A program made the translations under genes and the position numbers. This document shows positions 46,682 through 56,152 of a stretch of 64,000 nucleotides of DNA, piece by piece. Origin of the DNA: Georgenia sp. TF02-10 (GTDB lineage: Bacteria; Actinomycetota; Actinomycetes; Actinomycetales; Actinomycetaceae); NCBI RefSeq assembly GCF_022759505.1, contig NZ_CP094289.1:1798001-1862000 (forward strand), given 5' to 3'. The notes under the pieces were generated by a model. That model made no database searches, had not been told where the DNA came from, and saw only the letters and a program-made list of their open reading frames with translations. Position 1 is the stretch's first letter; each line of letters begins with the position of its first letter.

Positions 46682-49138
46682 ATGGCCGACCCGTCCACCT
46701 ACCGGCCCCGCCCCGGCGAGGTCCCCGACGCCCCCGGCGTCTACCGGTTCAAGGACCCGCAGGGCCGGGTCATCTACGTCGGCAAGGCCAAGAGCCTGCG
46801 GAGCCGGCTGGCGAGCTACTTCCAGGACCTCAGCGCCCTGCACCCGCGGACCCAGCAGATGGTCACCACCGCCGCCGCGGTGGAGTGGACGGTGGTGGGC
46901 ACCGAGGTCGAGTCTCTCGCCCTGGAGTACGCCTGGATCAAGGAGTTCGACCCGCGGTTCAACGTCAAGTACCGCGACGACAAGTCCTACCCCTTCCTCG
47001 CCGTCACGATGGGGGAGGAGGTGCCCCGGGTGCAGGTCATGCGCGGCGCCAAGCGCAAGGGCACCCGGTACTTCGGCCCGTACACCCACGCCTGGGCGAT
47101 CCGCGACACCGTCGACCAGCTCCTCCGCGTCTTCCCGGTCCGCACCTGCTCCCCCGGGGTGTACCGCCGGGCCCAGTCGGCCGGCCGGCCCTGCCTGCTC
47201 GGCTACATCGACAAGTGCTCCGCGCCCTGCGTCGGGCGGATCTCGGTGGCGGACCACCGGGCGCTGGCCGAGGACTTCTGCCGGTTCATGGAGGGCGAGA
47301 CCGGCCCGTACCTGCGGCGGGTGGAGCGGGAGATGCGGGCCGCGGCCGGCGCGCAGGACTACGAGCGCGCGGCCCGGCTGCGGGACGACGCCGCCGCGCT
47401 GCGCAAGGTCGTCGAGCAGAACGCGGTCGTGCTGCCGGACGGCACCGACGCGGACGTCTTCGGCCTCGCCGCCGACGAGCTCGAGGTCAGCATCCAGGTC
47501 TTCCACGTCCGCGGCGGGCGGATCCGCGGCCAGCGCGGCTGGGTGGGGGAGCGGGTCGAGGAGCTCGACGACGCCGGCCTCGTCGAGCACCTGCTCCAGC
47601 ACGTCTACGGCGCGGCCGAGACGGCCCCGGTCGCCCCCCGCGACGCACGCGCCGCCGGCAAGGCCCGCGCCCGGCGCGCCGACGGGGAGGCCACCAGCGT
47701 CGACGACGTCCCGCACACCCCGACCACCGCCGTGCCGCGTGAGATCCTCGTGCCCGCCCTGCCGGAGAACGTCGCCGACCTGCAGGAGTGGCTCGGCCGG
47801 CTCCGCGGCGGACGGGTGCAGGTCCGGGTGCCCCGCCGCGGGGACAAGCGCACCCTCGCCGAGACCGTCCGCGCCAACGCCGAGCAGGCCCTGAAGCTCC
47901 ACAAGGCCCGGCGCGCCGGCGACCTCACCACCCGCTCCCAGGCGCTGCGCGAGCTGCAGGACGCCCTCGACCTGCCCGACTCCCCGCTGCGGATCGAGTG
48001 CTACGACATCTCCCACACCCAGGGCAGCCACCAGGTCGGCTCCATGGTCGTCTTCGAGGACGGCGTGCCCAAGAAGTCCGAGTACCGGCACTTCGTCGTC
48101 CGCGGCGAGCACGGCACCGGCGCCCGGGACGACACCGCCGCCATGGAGGAGGTGCTGCGCCGCCGGTTCACCCGGTACCTGGCCGAGCGGGACGCCGACC
48201 AGACGGGCGGCGGCGGACCCGTCGCGGCCGGTGCCGCTCCGGCCGGTACCGACCGGGCCGGTGAAGGGACCGGTGCCCGGACCGCCGCCGACGGCGACCC
48301 GGCGGCCCGCGCCGTCGGCGCCGCCCTGGTCGGGGACGACCCGGACCGGGCGGACCCCGACCAGGTCCAGCCCGCGCAGGTCGACCTGGACGCCGTCGAC
48401 GACGACGGGGTGCCGCTGCGGTCCGGGCCGGTGGACCCCGCCAGCGGCCGGGCCCGCAGGTTCGCCTACCCGCCCAACCTGGTGGTGGTCGACGGCGGGC
48501 AGCCGCAGGTCGCGGCGGCGCAGCGGGTCCTGGACGACCTCGGCATCGACGACGTCGCGCTCGTCGGCCTGGCCAAACGGCTGGAGGAGGTCTGGCTCCC
48601 CGGCGAGGACTTCCCCACCGTGCTGCCGCGCACCTCGCCCGCCCTGTACCTCCTGCAGCACCTGCGGGACGAGTCGCACCGGTTCGCCATCACCCACCAC
48701 CGCTCCCGCCGCGCCAAGGCCATGACGCGGTCGGTCCTCGACGGGGTGCCCGGCCTCGGCCCGGCCCGGCAGGCCGCGCTGCTCAAGGCGTTCGGGTCGG
48801 TGAAGAACATCCGCGCCGCCAGCCTGGAGGAGGTCGCCGCCGTTCCCGGGATGGGCCCGGCCACCGCCCGGGCCGTCCTGGCGGCGCTCGGCGCCCCGCC
48901 GGCGGGAGCCGACGGCCCGGACGATGCCGACGGCGCCCGGCCCGGCAGCTCCGACGACGGTGCCCGCCCGGGCGGTGCTGCCGACGGCGCCCGCGTGGGC
49001 GGCTCGGCGGACGGCGCGCAGCCCGATCGCTCCGACGACGGTGCCCGCCCCGACGGTCCCGACGGCGCCGATCCGGACGGTGCTGACGGCGTCCGCCCCC
49101 GGGCCGACGCGAAGGCGGATGACCACCTGGCATCCTGA
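46682..49138 (+). CDS. uvrC: Excinuclease ABC subunit C
   Basis: Makes both incisions in nucleotide excision repair. The N-terminal GIY-YIG nuclease ([21 protein letters not shown]) is followed by four cysteines (CSPG...CLLG...CSAPC) that hold an iron-sulfur cluster in homologues, a UVR motif, an RNase H-type nuclease (IECYDISH) and helix-hairpin-helix motifs ([14 protein letters not shown]). At 818 aa it is well above the usual 600-700: a disordered insert of about 88 residues (506-593) interrupts the RNase H domain, and about 75 low-complexity residues extend the C-terminus. Confidence 0.96.
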   Translation: MADPSTYRPRPGEVPDAPGVYRFKDPQGRVIYVGKAKSLRSRLASYFQDLSALHPRTQQMVTTAAAVEWTVVGTEVESLALEYAWIKEFDPRFNVKYRDDKSYPFLAVTMGEEVPRVQVMRGAKRKGTRYFGPYTHAWAIRDTVDQLLRVFPVRTCSPGVYRRAQSAGRPCLLGYIDKCSAPCVGRISVADHRALAEDFCRFMEGETGPYLRRVEREMRAAAGAQDYERAARLRDDAAALRKVVEQNAVVLPDGTDADVFGLAADELEVSIQVFHVRGGRIRGQRGWVGERVEELDDAGLVEHLLQHVYGAAETAPVAPRDARAAGKARARRADGEATSVDDVPHTPTTAVPREILVPALPENVADLQEWLGRLRGGRVQVRVPRRGDKRTLAETVRANAEQALKLHKARRAGDLTTRSQALRELQDALDLPDSPLRIECYDISHTQGSHQVGSMVVFEDGVPKKSEYRHFVVRGEHGTGARDDTAAMEEVLRRRFTRYLAERDADQTGGGGPVAAGAAPAGTDRAGEGTGARTAADGDPAARAVGAALVGDDPDRADPDQVQPAQVDLDAVDDDGVPLRSGPVDPASGRARRFAYPPNLVVVDGGQPQVAAAQRVLDDLGIDDVALVGLAKRLEEVWLPGEDFPTVLPRTSPALYLLQHLRDESHRFAITHHRSRRAKAMTRSVLDGVPGLGPARQAALLKAFGSVKNIRAASLEEVAAVPGMGPATARAVLAALGAPPAGADGPDDADGARPGSSDDGARPGGAADGARVGGSADGAQPDRSDDGARPDGPDGADPDGADGVRPRADAKADDHLAS

Positions 49139-49142
49139 CGGT

Positions 49143-50339
49143 ATGGACGACGCCGGGCCCGAGCAGGCACCACCACCGACCACCCCGGCGGGCACCGAGC
49201 GCCCCGACGAGGCCCAGCCACTCGTCGGCGCACCGGCGGACGGGGGCGCCCCGACCGCGGCAGGCGCACCGGCGGACCTGCCGGCCCGGCCGGACGCCGA
49301 CGTGCTGCCGGACGCGGACGCCGAGACGGACCCGGGCGTACTGCCGGACGCGGACGCTGCGGCCGACGCAGACGCACCGGCGGACCTGGCTGACCCGACG
49401 GACGCGGACCCGGCCCGCCCGCCGACCGTCCCCGAGGGCATCCCGCAGCTCGACGAGCAGGCCCGCCTGCCCGAGAACGACCCGCCCGAGCTGCTCATCA
49501 TCACCGGCATGTCCGGCGCCGGCCGGTCCCGGGCGGCGGCCGCCCTGGAGGACCTGGACTGGTACGTGGTGGACAACCTGCCGCCGCGGCTGCTCGGCGC
49601 GCTCGCCCGGCTGATGGCCCCCGGCAAGGGCGGCATCCACCGCCTCGCCGCCGTCGTGGACGTGCGCAGCCGGGCGTTCTTCGCCGAGCTCGTGGAGGTC
49701 CTGGAGCGGCTGGGCCGGACCGGCACCGACTTCCGGATCGTCTTCCTCGACGCCGACGACTCCGAGCTGGTCCGCCGGTACGAGTCCAACCGCCGGCCGC
49801 ACCCGCTGCAGGGCGAGGGCCGCCTCCTCGACGGCATCGCCGCCGAGCGCCAGCTCCTCGCCCACCTCCGCCGCCGGGCCGACGTCTTCATCGACACCAC
49901 CGACCTCTCCGTGCACGACCTCGCCCGCAAGGTCCGCGACGCCGTCGCCGGCGAGGCCGACCGGCCCCTGCGGGTGACCGTCATGTCCTTCGGGTTCAAG
50001 TACGGCCTGCCGCTCGACGCCGACCACGTCGTCGACGTCCGGTTCCTGTCCAACCCCTACTGGGTCGGCGAGCTCCGCCACCTCACCGGCCAGGACGAGG
50101 CGGTGCGCCGCTACGTCCTCGGCCAGGACGGCGCCACCGAGTTCGCCGACCGGTACGTCGACGCCATCGCCCCGGTGCTGGACGGCTACGTCGAGGAGCT
50201 CAAGCCGTTCGTCACCATCGCGGTGGGCTGCACCGGCGGCAAGCACCGGTCGATCGCGATGGCCGAGGCGATCGCCGAGCGGCTGCGCCAGCGGGGGCAG
50301 CCGGTCCGGACCCTGCACCGCGACCTGGGCCGGGAATGA
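49143..50339 (+). CDS. rapZ: RNase adapter protein RapZ (nucleotide-binding)
   Basis: YvcJ/RapZ family protein, 398 aa, that binds nucleotides and in E. coli controls amino-sugar synthesis through small RNAs; its actinobacterial role is less clear. The P-loop reads GMSGAGRSRAA with Arg for Lys, which is usual in actinobacterial members. The C-terminal domain carries SFGFKYGLP, DVRFLSNPYWV and GCTGGKHRSIAMAE. The first 113 residues are an acidic Ala/Asp/Pro region not found in the core family. Starts 4 bp after uvrC and overlaps yvcK by ATGA. Confidence 0.93.
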   Translation: MDDAGPEQAPPPTTPAGTERPDEAQPLVGAPADGGAPTAAGAPADLPARPDADVLPDADAETDPGVLPDADAAADADAPADLADPTDADPARPPTVPEGIPQLDEQARLPENDPPELLIITGMSGAGRSRAAAALEDLDWYVVDNLPPRLLGALARLMAPGKGGIHRLAAVVDVRSRAFFAELVEVLERLGRTGTDFRIVFLDADDSELVRRYESNRRPHPLQGEGRLLDGIAAERQLLAHLRRRADVFIDTTDLSVHDLARKVRDAVAGEADRPLRVTVMSFGFKYGLPLDADHVVDVRFLSNPYWVGELRHLTGQDEAVRRYVLGQDGATEFADRYVDAIAPVLDGYVEELKPFVTIAVGCTGGKHRSIAMAEAIAERLRQRGQPVRTLHRDLGRE

Positions 50340-51355
50340 CCCTGGACAGCCTCGCGCTCGAGCCGGGCGCCCGCGGGCCCGCCGTCGTCGCCCTGGGCGG
50401 TGGCCACGGCCTGTCCGCCACGCTCGGGGCGCTGCGGCACCTCTCGGCCAACCTCACCGCCGTGGTCACGGTCGCCGACGACGGCGGGTCCTCCGGCCGG
50501 CTGCGGCACGAGCTGGGCGTCCTGCCGCCGGGGGACCTGCGGATGGCCCTGTCCGCGCTGTGCGACGACGGCGAGTGGGGCCTGATCTGGCGCGACGTCC
50601 TGCAGCACCGGTTCCGCTCCGAGGGCCCGCTGGACAACCACGCCGTCGGCAACCTGCTCATCGTGGCGCTCTGGGAGCTGCTCGGCGACGAGGTCTCCGG
50701 GCTGGACCTGGTCGGCCGCCTCCTCGGGGTCCGCGGCCGGGTGCTGCCGATGGCCGCCGTCCCGCTGGAGATCGAGGCCACCGTCACCCGCGACGGCGCC
50801 TCCCGCACCGTGCGCGGGCAGTCCCAGGTCGCCGTCGCCCCGGGCCGGGTGGAACAGGTGCGGCTGCTCCCCGACGCCCCGCCCGCCTGCCCCGAGGCCG
50901 TCAGCGCCGTCCGCGACGCCGACTGGGTGGTCCTCGGGCCGGGCTCCTGGTACACCTCGGTGATCCCGCACCTGCTGGTCCCCGAGCTCGCCGCCGCCCT
51001 GCAGGGCACCGCCGCCCGGCGGGCCCTCACCCTCAACCTCTCGCCCCAGGCGGGGGAGACCGAGGGGATGACCGCCGCCGACCACGTCCGCAGCCTGCAC
51101 GACCACGCGCCCGGCCTGCGGCTGGACGTCGTCCTGGCCGACCCGGCGGCGGTGGAGGACCTCGACGACCTCGCCGCCGCCGCGACCGCGTGCGGGGCCC
51201 ACCTGCTCCTGCGCCAGGTCGCGGTGGGGGACGGCACGCCCCGGCACGACCCGCTGCGGCTGGCCGCCGCCTACCGGGACGCCTTCGCCGGCGTCCTCGG
51301 TGACGTGCCGCTGACCCGGCCGGGGCGTCCGGCGGACGGCGGAGGACCCCGCTGA
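50336..51355 (+). CDS. yvcK: YvcK/CuvA family protein (gluconeogenesis factor)
   Basis: UDP-sugar-binding protein needed for cell shape and growth on gluconeogenic carbon sources in homologues. Conserved blocks: [46 protein letters not shown] and [15 protein letters not shown]. Length 339 aa is normal. Overlap with rapZ (ATGA) and the stop/start arrangement with whiA show one operon. The gene trio rapZ-yvcK-whiA is conserved across Gram-positives. Confidence 0.94.
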   Translation: MTLDSLALEPGARGPAVVALGGGHGLSATLGALRHLSANLTAVVTVADDGGSSGRLRHELGVLPPGDLRMALSALCDDGEWGLIWRDVLQHRFRSEGPLDNHAVGNLLIVALWELLGDEVSGLDLVGRLLGVRGRVLPMAAVPLEIEATVTRDGASRTVRGQSQVAVAPGRVEQVRLLPDAPPACPEAVSAVRDADWVVLGPGSWYTSVIPHLLVPELAAALQGTAARRALTLNLSPQAGETEGMTAADHVRSLHDHAPGLRLDVVLADPAAVEDLDDLAAAATACGAHLLLRQVAVGDGTPRHDPLRLAAAYRDAFAGVLGDVPLTRPGRPADGGGPR

Positions 51356-51375
51356 TGGGTGGGAAGATGTCCGGC

Positions 51376-52356
51376 ATGTCGATGACCGCCGCCGTGAAGG
51401 ACGAGCTCGCCCGGCTCCGGGTGGAGAAGGTGTCGGCCCGGAAGGCGGAGGTGGCCGCGACGCTGCGGTTCGCCGGCGGCCTGCACATCGTCTCCGGCCG
51501 GATCGTGGTGGAGGCCGAGCTCGACACCGGCATCGCCGCCCGGCGGCTGCGGCACACCATGCACGAGGTCTACGGCCACGTCAGCGACATCATCGTCGTC
51601 TCCGGCTCGGGCCTGCGCCGCGGCAACCGGTACGTCGTCCGGGTCGTCAAGGACGGGGAGTCCCTGGCCCGCCAGACCGGGCTGCTGGACACCCGCGGCC
51701 GGCCGGTCCGCGGGCTGCCGCCGCAGGTCGTCTCGGCCGGGGTGGCGGAGGCCACCGCGGCCTGGCGCGGGGCGTTCCTCGCGCACGGCTCCCTCACCGA
51801 GCCGGGCCGGTCCAGCTCCCTGGAGATCACCTGCCCGGGCCCGGAGGCGGCCCTGGCGCTGGTCGGCGCCGCCCGGCGGATGGACATCGTCGCCAAGGCG
51901 CGGGCCGTGCGCGGCGTCGACCGGGTGGTCCTGCGCGACGGCGACGCGATCGCCGCGATGCTGACCCGGATGGGCGCCCACGACACCGTGCTGGTGTGGG
52001 AGGAGCGGCGTACCCGGCGGGAGGTCCGCGGCACCGCCAACCGAATGGCGAACTTCGACGACGCCAACCTGCGTCGGTCCGCCCGGGCGGCCGTGGCCGC
52101 CGGGGCGCGGGTGGAGCGGGCCTTCGAGATCCTCGGCCCGGACATCCCCGACCACCTCGTCCAGGCCGGCCGGCTCCGGCTGGCGCACAAGCAGGTCTCG
52201 CTGGAGGACCTCGGCCAGCTCGCCGACCCGCCGCTGACGAAGGACGCCATCGCCGGTCGGATCCGCCGGCTGCTCGCGATGGCGGACCGGCGCGCGCAGG
52301 AGCTCGGCATCCCGGACACCGAGGCGGTCCTCACCCCGGACATGCTCGACCTCTGA
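51376..52356 (+). CDS. whiA: Sporulation/cell-division regulator WhiA
   Basis: DNA-binding protein with a homing-endonuclease-like N-terminal fold and a C-terminal helix-turn-helix; in Streptomyces it co-activates division genes with WhiB. Conserved segments: [53 protein letters not shown] and [21 protein letters not shown]. The start [11 protein letters not shown] matches the usual WhiA N-terminus and has GGGAAG 10 nt upstream; a start at 51355, overlapping the yvcK stop (TGATG), is possible and would add seven residues. Confidence 0.95.
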   Translation: MSMTAAVKDELARLRVEKVSARKAEVAATLRFAGGLHIVSGRIVVEAELDTGIAARRLRHTMHEVYGHVSDIIVVSGSGLRRGNRYVVRVVKDGESLARQTGLLDTRGRPVRGLPPQVVSAGVAEATAAWRGAFLAHGSLTEPGRSSSLEITCPGPEAALALVGAARRMDIVAKARAVRGVDRVVLRDGDAIAAMLTRMGAHDTVLVWEERRTRREVRGTANRMANFDDANLRRSARAAVAAGARVERAFEILGPDIPDHLVQAGRLRLAHKQVSLEDLGQLADPPLTKDAIAGRIRRLLAMADRRAQELGIPDTEAVLTPDMLDL

Positions 52357-52642
52357 GGACGACGGCGCCCGGCCGGCGGCGGGCCGCTGAGACGTATCCG
52401 CGAGCAGTCGCGTCCTGCGCGGTCGGGACGGCAGCACCGGTGGGTGGATCGATGGGTCGCGCCTGCCCCTGGGTCGTGGCGCACGCCGGCGGAGGCCGCG
52501 CGGCGCGCGTCTCCGGTGCCCGTCGCACCTCGCCACCGCCTGCACCTCCGCGTGGCCGCGCCTCCCCACCGGCTGCGCCGCCGCCCGGCCGCGAGAGAGG
52601 CGACGCCCCCGCGCGGGCTGGCAGACCGCCGTCACCGACGCG

Positions 52643-52721
52643 AGGCCGAGCGGTCGCCGCATGGCCGAGCGGCCGCCGCCTGGCCCAGTGGCCGCCGCCT
52701 GGCCGAGGGAGCGGCCGCCGC
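52643..52721 (+). repeat. 19-bp tandem repeat in the whiA-gntR intergenic region
   Basis: About four imperfect copies of a 19-bp unit resembling TGGCCGAGCGGCCGCCGCC (from 52643, 52662, 52681 and 52700). The 412-bp region after whiA otherwise holds no convincing gene; its last part carries the gntR operator. Confidence 0.75.
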
Positions 52722-52749
52722 GGGCGTCCTTCTTGCCTGGCAAGAGATC

Positions 52750-52766
52750 AAGTGATTAGATCACTT
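52750..52766. promoter_or_regulatory. GntR operator overlapping the promoter
   Basis: AAGTGAT-TAG-ATCACTT is a perfect inverted repeat ending 2 bp before the gntR start codon. It contains the -10 candidate TTAGAT (52756-52761), 7 nt before the ATG. GntR dimers of the FadR group bind such sites; binding here would block initiation, hence autorepression. Confidence 0.7.
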
Positions 52767-52768
52767 CC

Positions 52769-53482
52769 ATGTCAGGCGCTGAGTCGCACGTCACACCCCC
52801 GCCGCGGCCGGACCTCACGTCCAGCCTCGCCGGCGCCGTGGTGGAGATGATCAGCGAACGCGGGCTCGAGGCCGGGATGAAGATCGGGCCGCTCCGCGAC
52901 CTTGCGGCACGGTTCGCCGTGGCCGTCCCGACGATGCGTGAAGCCCTGCGACGCCTCGAGGGCCTGGGCATCCTCACGTTCAAGCACGGCTCCGGCATCT
53001 ACGTCGGCCCGAACTTCAACCGCAGCGTGCTCCTCAACAGCATCGCTCCGCGGCCGGACCGCGCACGGCTCGTCGAGCTCATCCGGGCCCGCCTGCTGAT
53101 CGAGCCGCCGATCGCCGCGCAGGCGGCCACCGTGCGCCACCCGCGCGGGCTCGCCGCGCTGGAGCGGACCCTCGCGGAGGCGCGCGAGTGCCTGGCCCGC
53201 GGCGACGACAGGTTGTGGCGAGTGAACATCGACCTGCACCGGGCCATCGGCGTCACCGCCGGGAACCGGATCGTCGAGGAGATCTTCGACGCGATCCTGC
53301 TCATCCACGCCGAGGAGCAGCAGCAGATCCTCGTGCTCCACGGGGATCCGCGCTCCGATCACGCCGAGCACGAGCAGATCGTCCGGCTCATCGCCGCGGG
53401 TTCCGCGGACGAGGTGCAAGAGGTCGTCCGCCGACACCTCCGCGACGTCGCGGAGGTGATCGGCGGGCCCCACGAGCCGTAG
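52769..53482 (+). CDS. GntR-family regulator (FadR/FCD group)
   Basis: A 237-aa repressor likely controlling the sugar cluster downstream. The N-terminal winged helix is GPLRDLAARFAVAVPTMREALRRLEGLGILTFKHGSGIYV (about residues 40-85); the C-terminal FCD domain is helical with metal/ligand-type residues (VNIDLHRAI, HAEHEQIVRLI, VRRHL). FCD regulators usually sense small organic acids such as sugar acids, consistent with the sugar-acid enzymes in this cluster. The perfect palindrome over its promoter is its probable operator. Confidence 0.9.
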   Translation: MSGAESHVTPPPRPDLTSSLAGAVVEMISERGLEAGMKIGPLRDLAARFAVAVPTMREALRRLEGLGILTFKHGSGIYVGPNFNRSVLLNSIAPRPDRARLVELIRARLLIEPPIAAQAATVRHPRGLAALERTLAEARECLARGDDRLWRVNIDLHRAIGVTAGNRIVEEIFDAILLIHAEEQQQILVLHGDPRSDHAEHEQIVRLIAAGSADEVQEVVRRHLRDVAEVIGGPHEP

Positions 53483-53519
53483 GACCGACCAGCACGACGG
53501 ATCACAACGAGGTGACAAC

Positions 53520-54680
53520 GTGACAAAGAACCTGAGGGTGACTGGCGCGCTCTGCGCCGGAGCCCTGCTCCTGACAGCGACCACGGCGAGCGCGGCGGCG
53601 GCCGGCCCACCGGCCGCCGATCCGGTCGACGAGTGCTCGCTCACCTCGGCCACCATCACCGCCACCGCCCGGATCGAGCCGGGGCTCACCCAACTCTTCA
53701 CGGCCTACGGCAACACGGGCGAGGGGTGGACCGGTGCCGACAGCACCTACTCCGTTCCGCTGCGGGACGGCACGACCGCGTGGATCTTCTCCGACACCTT
53801 CCTCGGCCCGGTCGAGGCCGACGGCGGCCGGCCCCTGTCCACGCCGTTCCTCAACAACTCGATCGTTCTCCAGGACGGCGGAAACCTCACCACCATCACC
53901 GGCGGCACGGCGGAGCACCCGGAGAGCCTGGTCGGCCCCGGCCCGGACACCGACTGGCACTGGTTCGGCGCAGGTCACCGCACGCGCACCGGAGACCTCC
54001 AGGTCGGGGTGCTCGGGTACGCCCGGTTCGGTGAGGGCCCCTGGGACTGGGCCTGGGCCGGGAACTCCCTGGCCACCGTCGACAGCACCACCTGGGACGT
54101 CGTCGCGATCGACCCGCTGCCCTCCGCCGCGGGGATCCAGTGGGCCTCCTGGTACCAGCAGATCGGCGGGCACGTCTACGTCTACGGCGTCGAGGACCTC
54201 GGCGCCGAGAAGTACCTGCACGTGGCCAAGGTGCTCGGCGGCGGCCTCACCGACCTCAAGCGCTGGCGGTACTGGGACGGTCAGGGCTGGAGCCGCGAGG
54301 AGACAGCCTCCGCGCGGGTGCTCGACGACGTCGCCAACGAGTACAGCGTCACCCCGTACCGGGACGGCTACCTCCTCGTCACGCAGGACACCTCTGTGCC
54401 CTTCAGCGCCGAGATCCACGCCTACGTCGCCTGCTCGCCCCAGGGCCCGTTCGTGCACGCGACGAAGCTCTACGACATGCCCGAGGTCGGGCCGTCGGGC
54501 ACCTACGGCAACCCCAACATCATCGGCTACAACGCCCACGAGCATCCGGAGCTCCGCGAGGACGACACGCTGCTCCTGACCTACAACGTGAACTCCGTGG
54601 ACCCCACCGAGCTCTACGACGACGTCTCGATCTACCGCCCCCGGTTCGTCGAGGTCTCCCTCGACGTCGACCCATCCTGA
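53520..54680 (+). CDS. Secreted beta-propeller-like protein (DUF5005/DUF4185-like)
   Basis: An exported protein of 386 aa; a signal peptide ends near ASA/AAA (about residue 26). The repeat-like strands (FTAYGNTGEGWTGADSTYSVPL, AWIFSDTFLGPV, GNSLATVDSTTW) resemble DUF5005/DUF4185 propeller proteins found beside glycosidases, some with fold similarity to glycosidases of five-bladed type. No catalytic residues can be named. The GTG start has GAGGTGA just upstream, in a leader closely matching that of the next gene. It may bind or process a polysaccharide outside the cell. Confidence 0.75.
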   Translation: MTKNLRVTGALCAGALLLTATTASAAAAGPPAADPVDECSLTSATITATARIEPGLTQLFTAYGNTGEGWTGADSTYSVPLRDGTTAWIFSDTFLGPVEADGGRPLSTPFLNNSIVLQDGGNLTTITGGTAEHPESLVGPGPDTDWHWFGAGHRTRTGDLQVGVLGYARFGEGPWDWAWAGNSLATVDSTTWDVVAIDPLPSAAGIQWASWYQQIGGHVYVYGVEDLGAEKYLHVAKVLGGGLTDLKRWRYWDGQGWSREETASARVLDDVANEYSVTPYRDGYLLVTQDTSVPFSAEIHAYVACSPQGPFVHATKLYDMPEVGPSGTYGNPNIIGYNAHEHPELREDDTLLLTYNVNSVDPTELYDDVSIYRPRFVEVSLDVDPS

Positions 54681-54781
54681 CCGACCCCGTCGACCCGTCC
54701 TGACCGTTTCCGTCGATCCATCCTGGCCGATCCCGTCTGCCCGTCCTGACCAACCGCGTCAACCCTGTCCTGACCGATCCC
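54666..54781 (+). repeat. 23-bp tandem repeat across the stop codon of the secreted protein gene
   Basis: Five imperfect units (from 54666, 54689, 54712, 54735 and 54758, the last 24 bp), each with GTC...TCCTGACC or a close variant. The TGA stop lies in the first unit and is repeated, out of use, in most later ones. They fill most of the spacer before the sugar-binding protein gene. Confidence 0.85.
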
Positions 54782-54819
54782 GTCTGCCGCCCGGCAGCGA
54801 CCACAACGAGGTGATGTTC

Positions 54820-56097
54820 GTGAAGAAGACCCTGTGCCTGACGGCCGCCGCCACGACCGCGGCCCTGACCCTGGCAGCCTGCTCCGGCGGCGGCGGAGGC
54901 GAGACCACCGCCGGCGGCGGCGGGCGCGCCGAGGACGTGATGCTCGGCTTCTACACCGACAAGGCCGCGTGGGAGCCCAGCTTCGACACGATGAACGAGG
55001 CCTCCGCGGCCGAGGGGCTGACGCTGGACTTCACCGGCTACTCCGACCCCACCGCCTTCGACTCCTTCGTCAAGCAGGCGTTCCGCACCGACCAGGTGCC
55101 CGACCTGTTCACCTGGCACACCGGCAGCCAGCTCGCCGAGCTCGTCGAGCAGGGCCTCGTCGCCGAGACCACCGACCTGTGGGCCGAGGCCGAGGCCAAC
55201 GGCGACGTCCCCGAGGGCCTCATCGACAACTACACCTACGACGGCAAGCAGTACTGCGTGCCCCTGAACGTCGCCTACTGGACCATGTACTACAACAAGG
55301 CGACGTTCGAGGAGTACGGCCTCGAGGTCCCCGAGACCTGGGACGACCTCATGACGATCGCCGACACCCTGGTGGAGAACGGTGAGGTCCCCTTCCACCA
55401 GATGAACATCATCTTCGAGTTCGTCTGGTTCCAGGCCATGCTCGCCGGCAACGCGCCCGAGACCTACCGGGGCCTGCAGACCGGCGAGGCCTCCTACACC
55501 GACCCCGAGGTCGTCGAGGTCATGGAGCAGTGGGGCGAGATGATCGACAAGGGGTACTTCATCGATCCGGGCGTCAGCACCGACCCGCAGACCCTGCTGT
55601 CCACCGGGGACGTGGCGATGGCCTACTTCGGCACCTTCTTCACCGGGCAGCTCGACGGGATCGGGGCCGAGTCCGGCACGGACTACGGCATTTTCCCCGT
55701 CCCGAACATGAACCCGGACGTCGAGCAGCGGCAGATGATCCTCGAGACCGGCCCGCTGTGCGTGGGCACCGGCTCGGCGAACGAGCAGGCCGCCCTCGAC
55801 TACAGCGCCTGGTGGCTGACCGAGGAGGCGCAGAACGAGTGGTCCTCCTCCCGCGGGGACGTCTCCTTCAACCCCAAGGCCGACGTCGCCGACCCCGAGC
55901 TCGCCGCCCTCGTGGAGGAGGTCACCGGTGAGGGCTCGGACTTCGAGATCCAGCAGCGGTACCTGGAGGCCAACCCCCTGCCGGTGTACACGCTCTCGAC
56001 CGAGATCTTCGGCGACTTCGTCACGAACGCCCCCGACCCGCTGCCCGGCCTGGAGCGGCTGCAGGCCGAGGCCGAGGCGTACTGGGCCGAGCAGTGA
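54820..56097 (+). CDS. ABC sugar transporter, substrate-binding lipoprotein (cluster 2)
   Basis: Family 1 solute-binding lipoprotein, about 425 aa. The signal peptide MKKTLCLTAAATTAALTLAAC ends in a lipobox with Cys21 followed by a Gly-rich linker. The mature domain includes DLFTWHTGSQLAELVEQGLV and KQYCVPLNVAYWTMYYNKATFEEYGLEVPETWDDL, standard for sugar-binding proteins. The GTG start is preferred because GAGGTGA lies 5 nt upstream, as in the preceding gene; ATG at 54814 would add two residues. Probably delivers the cluster's oligosaccharide to the two permeases. Confidence 0.92.
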   Translation: MKKTLCLTAAATTAALTLAACSGGGGGETTAGGGGRAEDVMLGFYTDKAAWEPSFDTMNEASAAEGLTLDFTGYSDPTAFDSFVKQAFRTDQVPDLFTWHTGSQLAELVEQGLVAETTDLWAEAEANGDVPEGLIDNYTYDGKQYCVPLNVAYWTMYYNKATFEEYGLEVPETWDDLMTIADTLVENGEVPFHQMNIIFEFVWFQAMLAGNAPETYRGLQTGEASYTDPEVVEVMEQWGEMIDKGYFIDPGVSTDPQTLLSTGDVAMAYFGTFFTGQLDGIGAESGTDYGIFPVPNMNPDVEQRQMILETGPLCVGTGSANEQAALDYSAWWLTEEAQNEWSSSRGDVSFNPKADVADPELAALVEEVTGEGSDFEIQQRYLEANPLPVYTLSTEIFGDFVTNAPDPLPGLERLQAEAEAYWAEQ

Positions 56098-56152
56098 CCC
56101 GCGGCTCGGCGGCACCCCCGCTCCCCGCGCCCCGAACCGGAAGGGCACCGCG

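Noticed and set aside
49485-49560. RapZ P-loop lysine replaced by arginine as a sign of lost function
   Set aside because: GAGRS is the common form in actinobacterial members of the family, so it is not unusual here.
52444-52755. 103-codon open frame after whiA
   Set aside because: Composition is Ala/Arg/Pro-rich and it covers the 19-bp repeats; no ribosome site or conserved motif.
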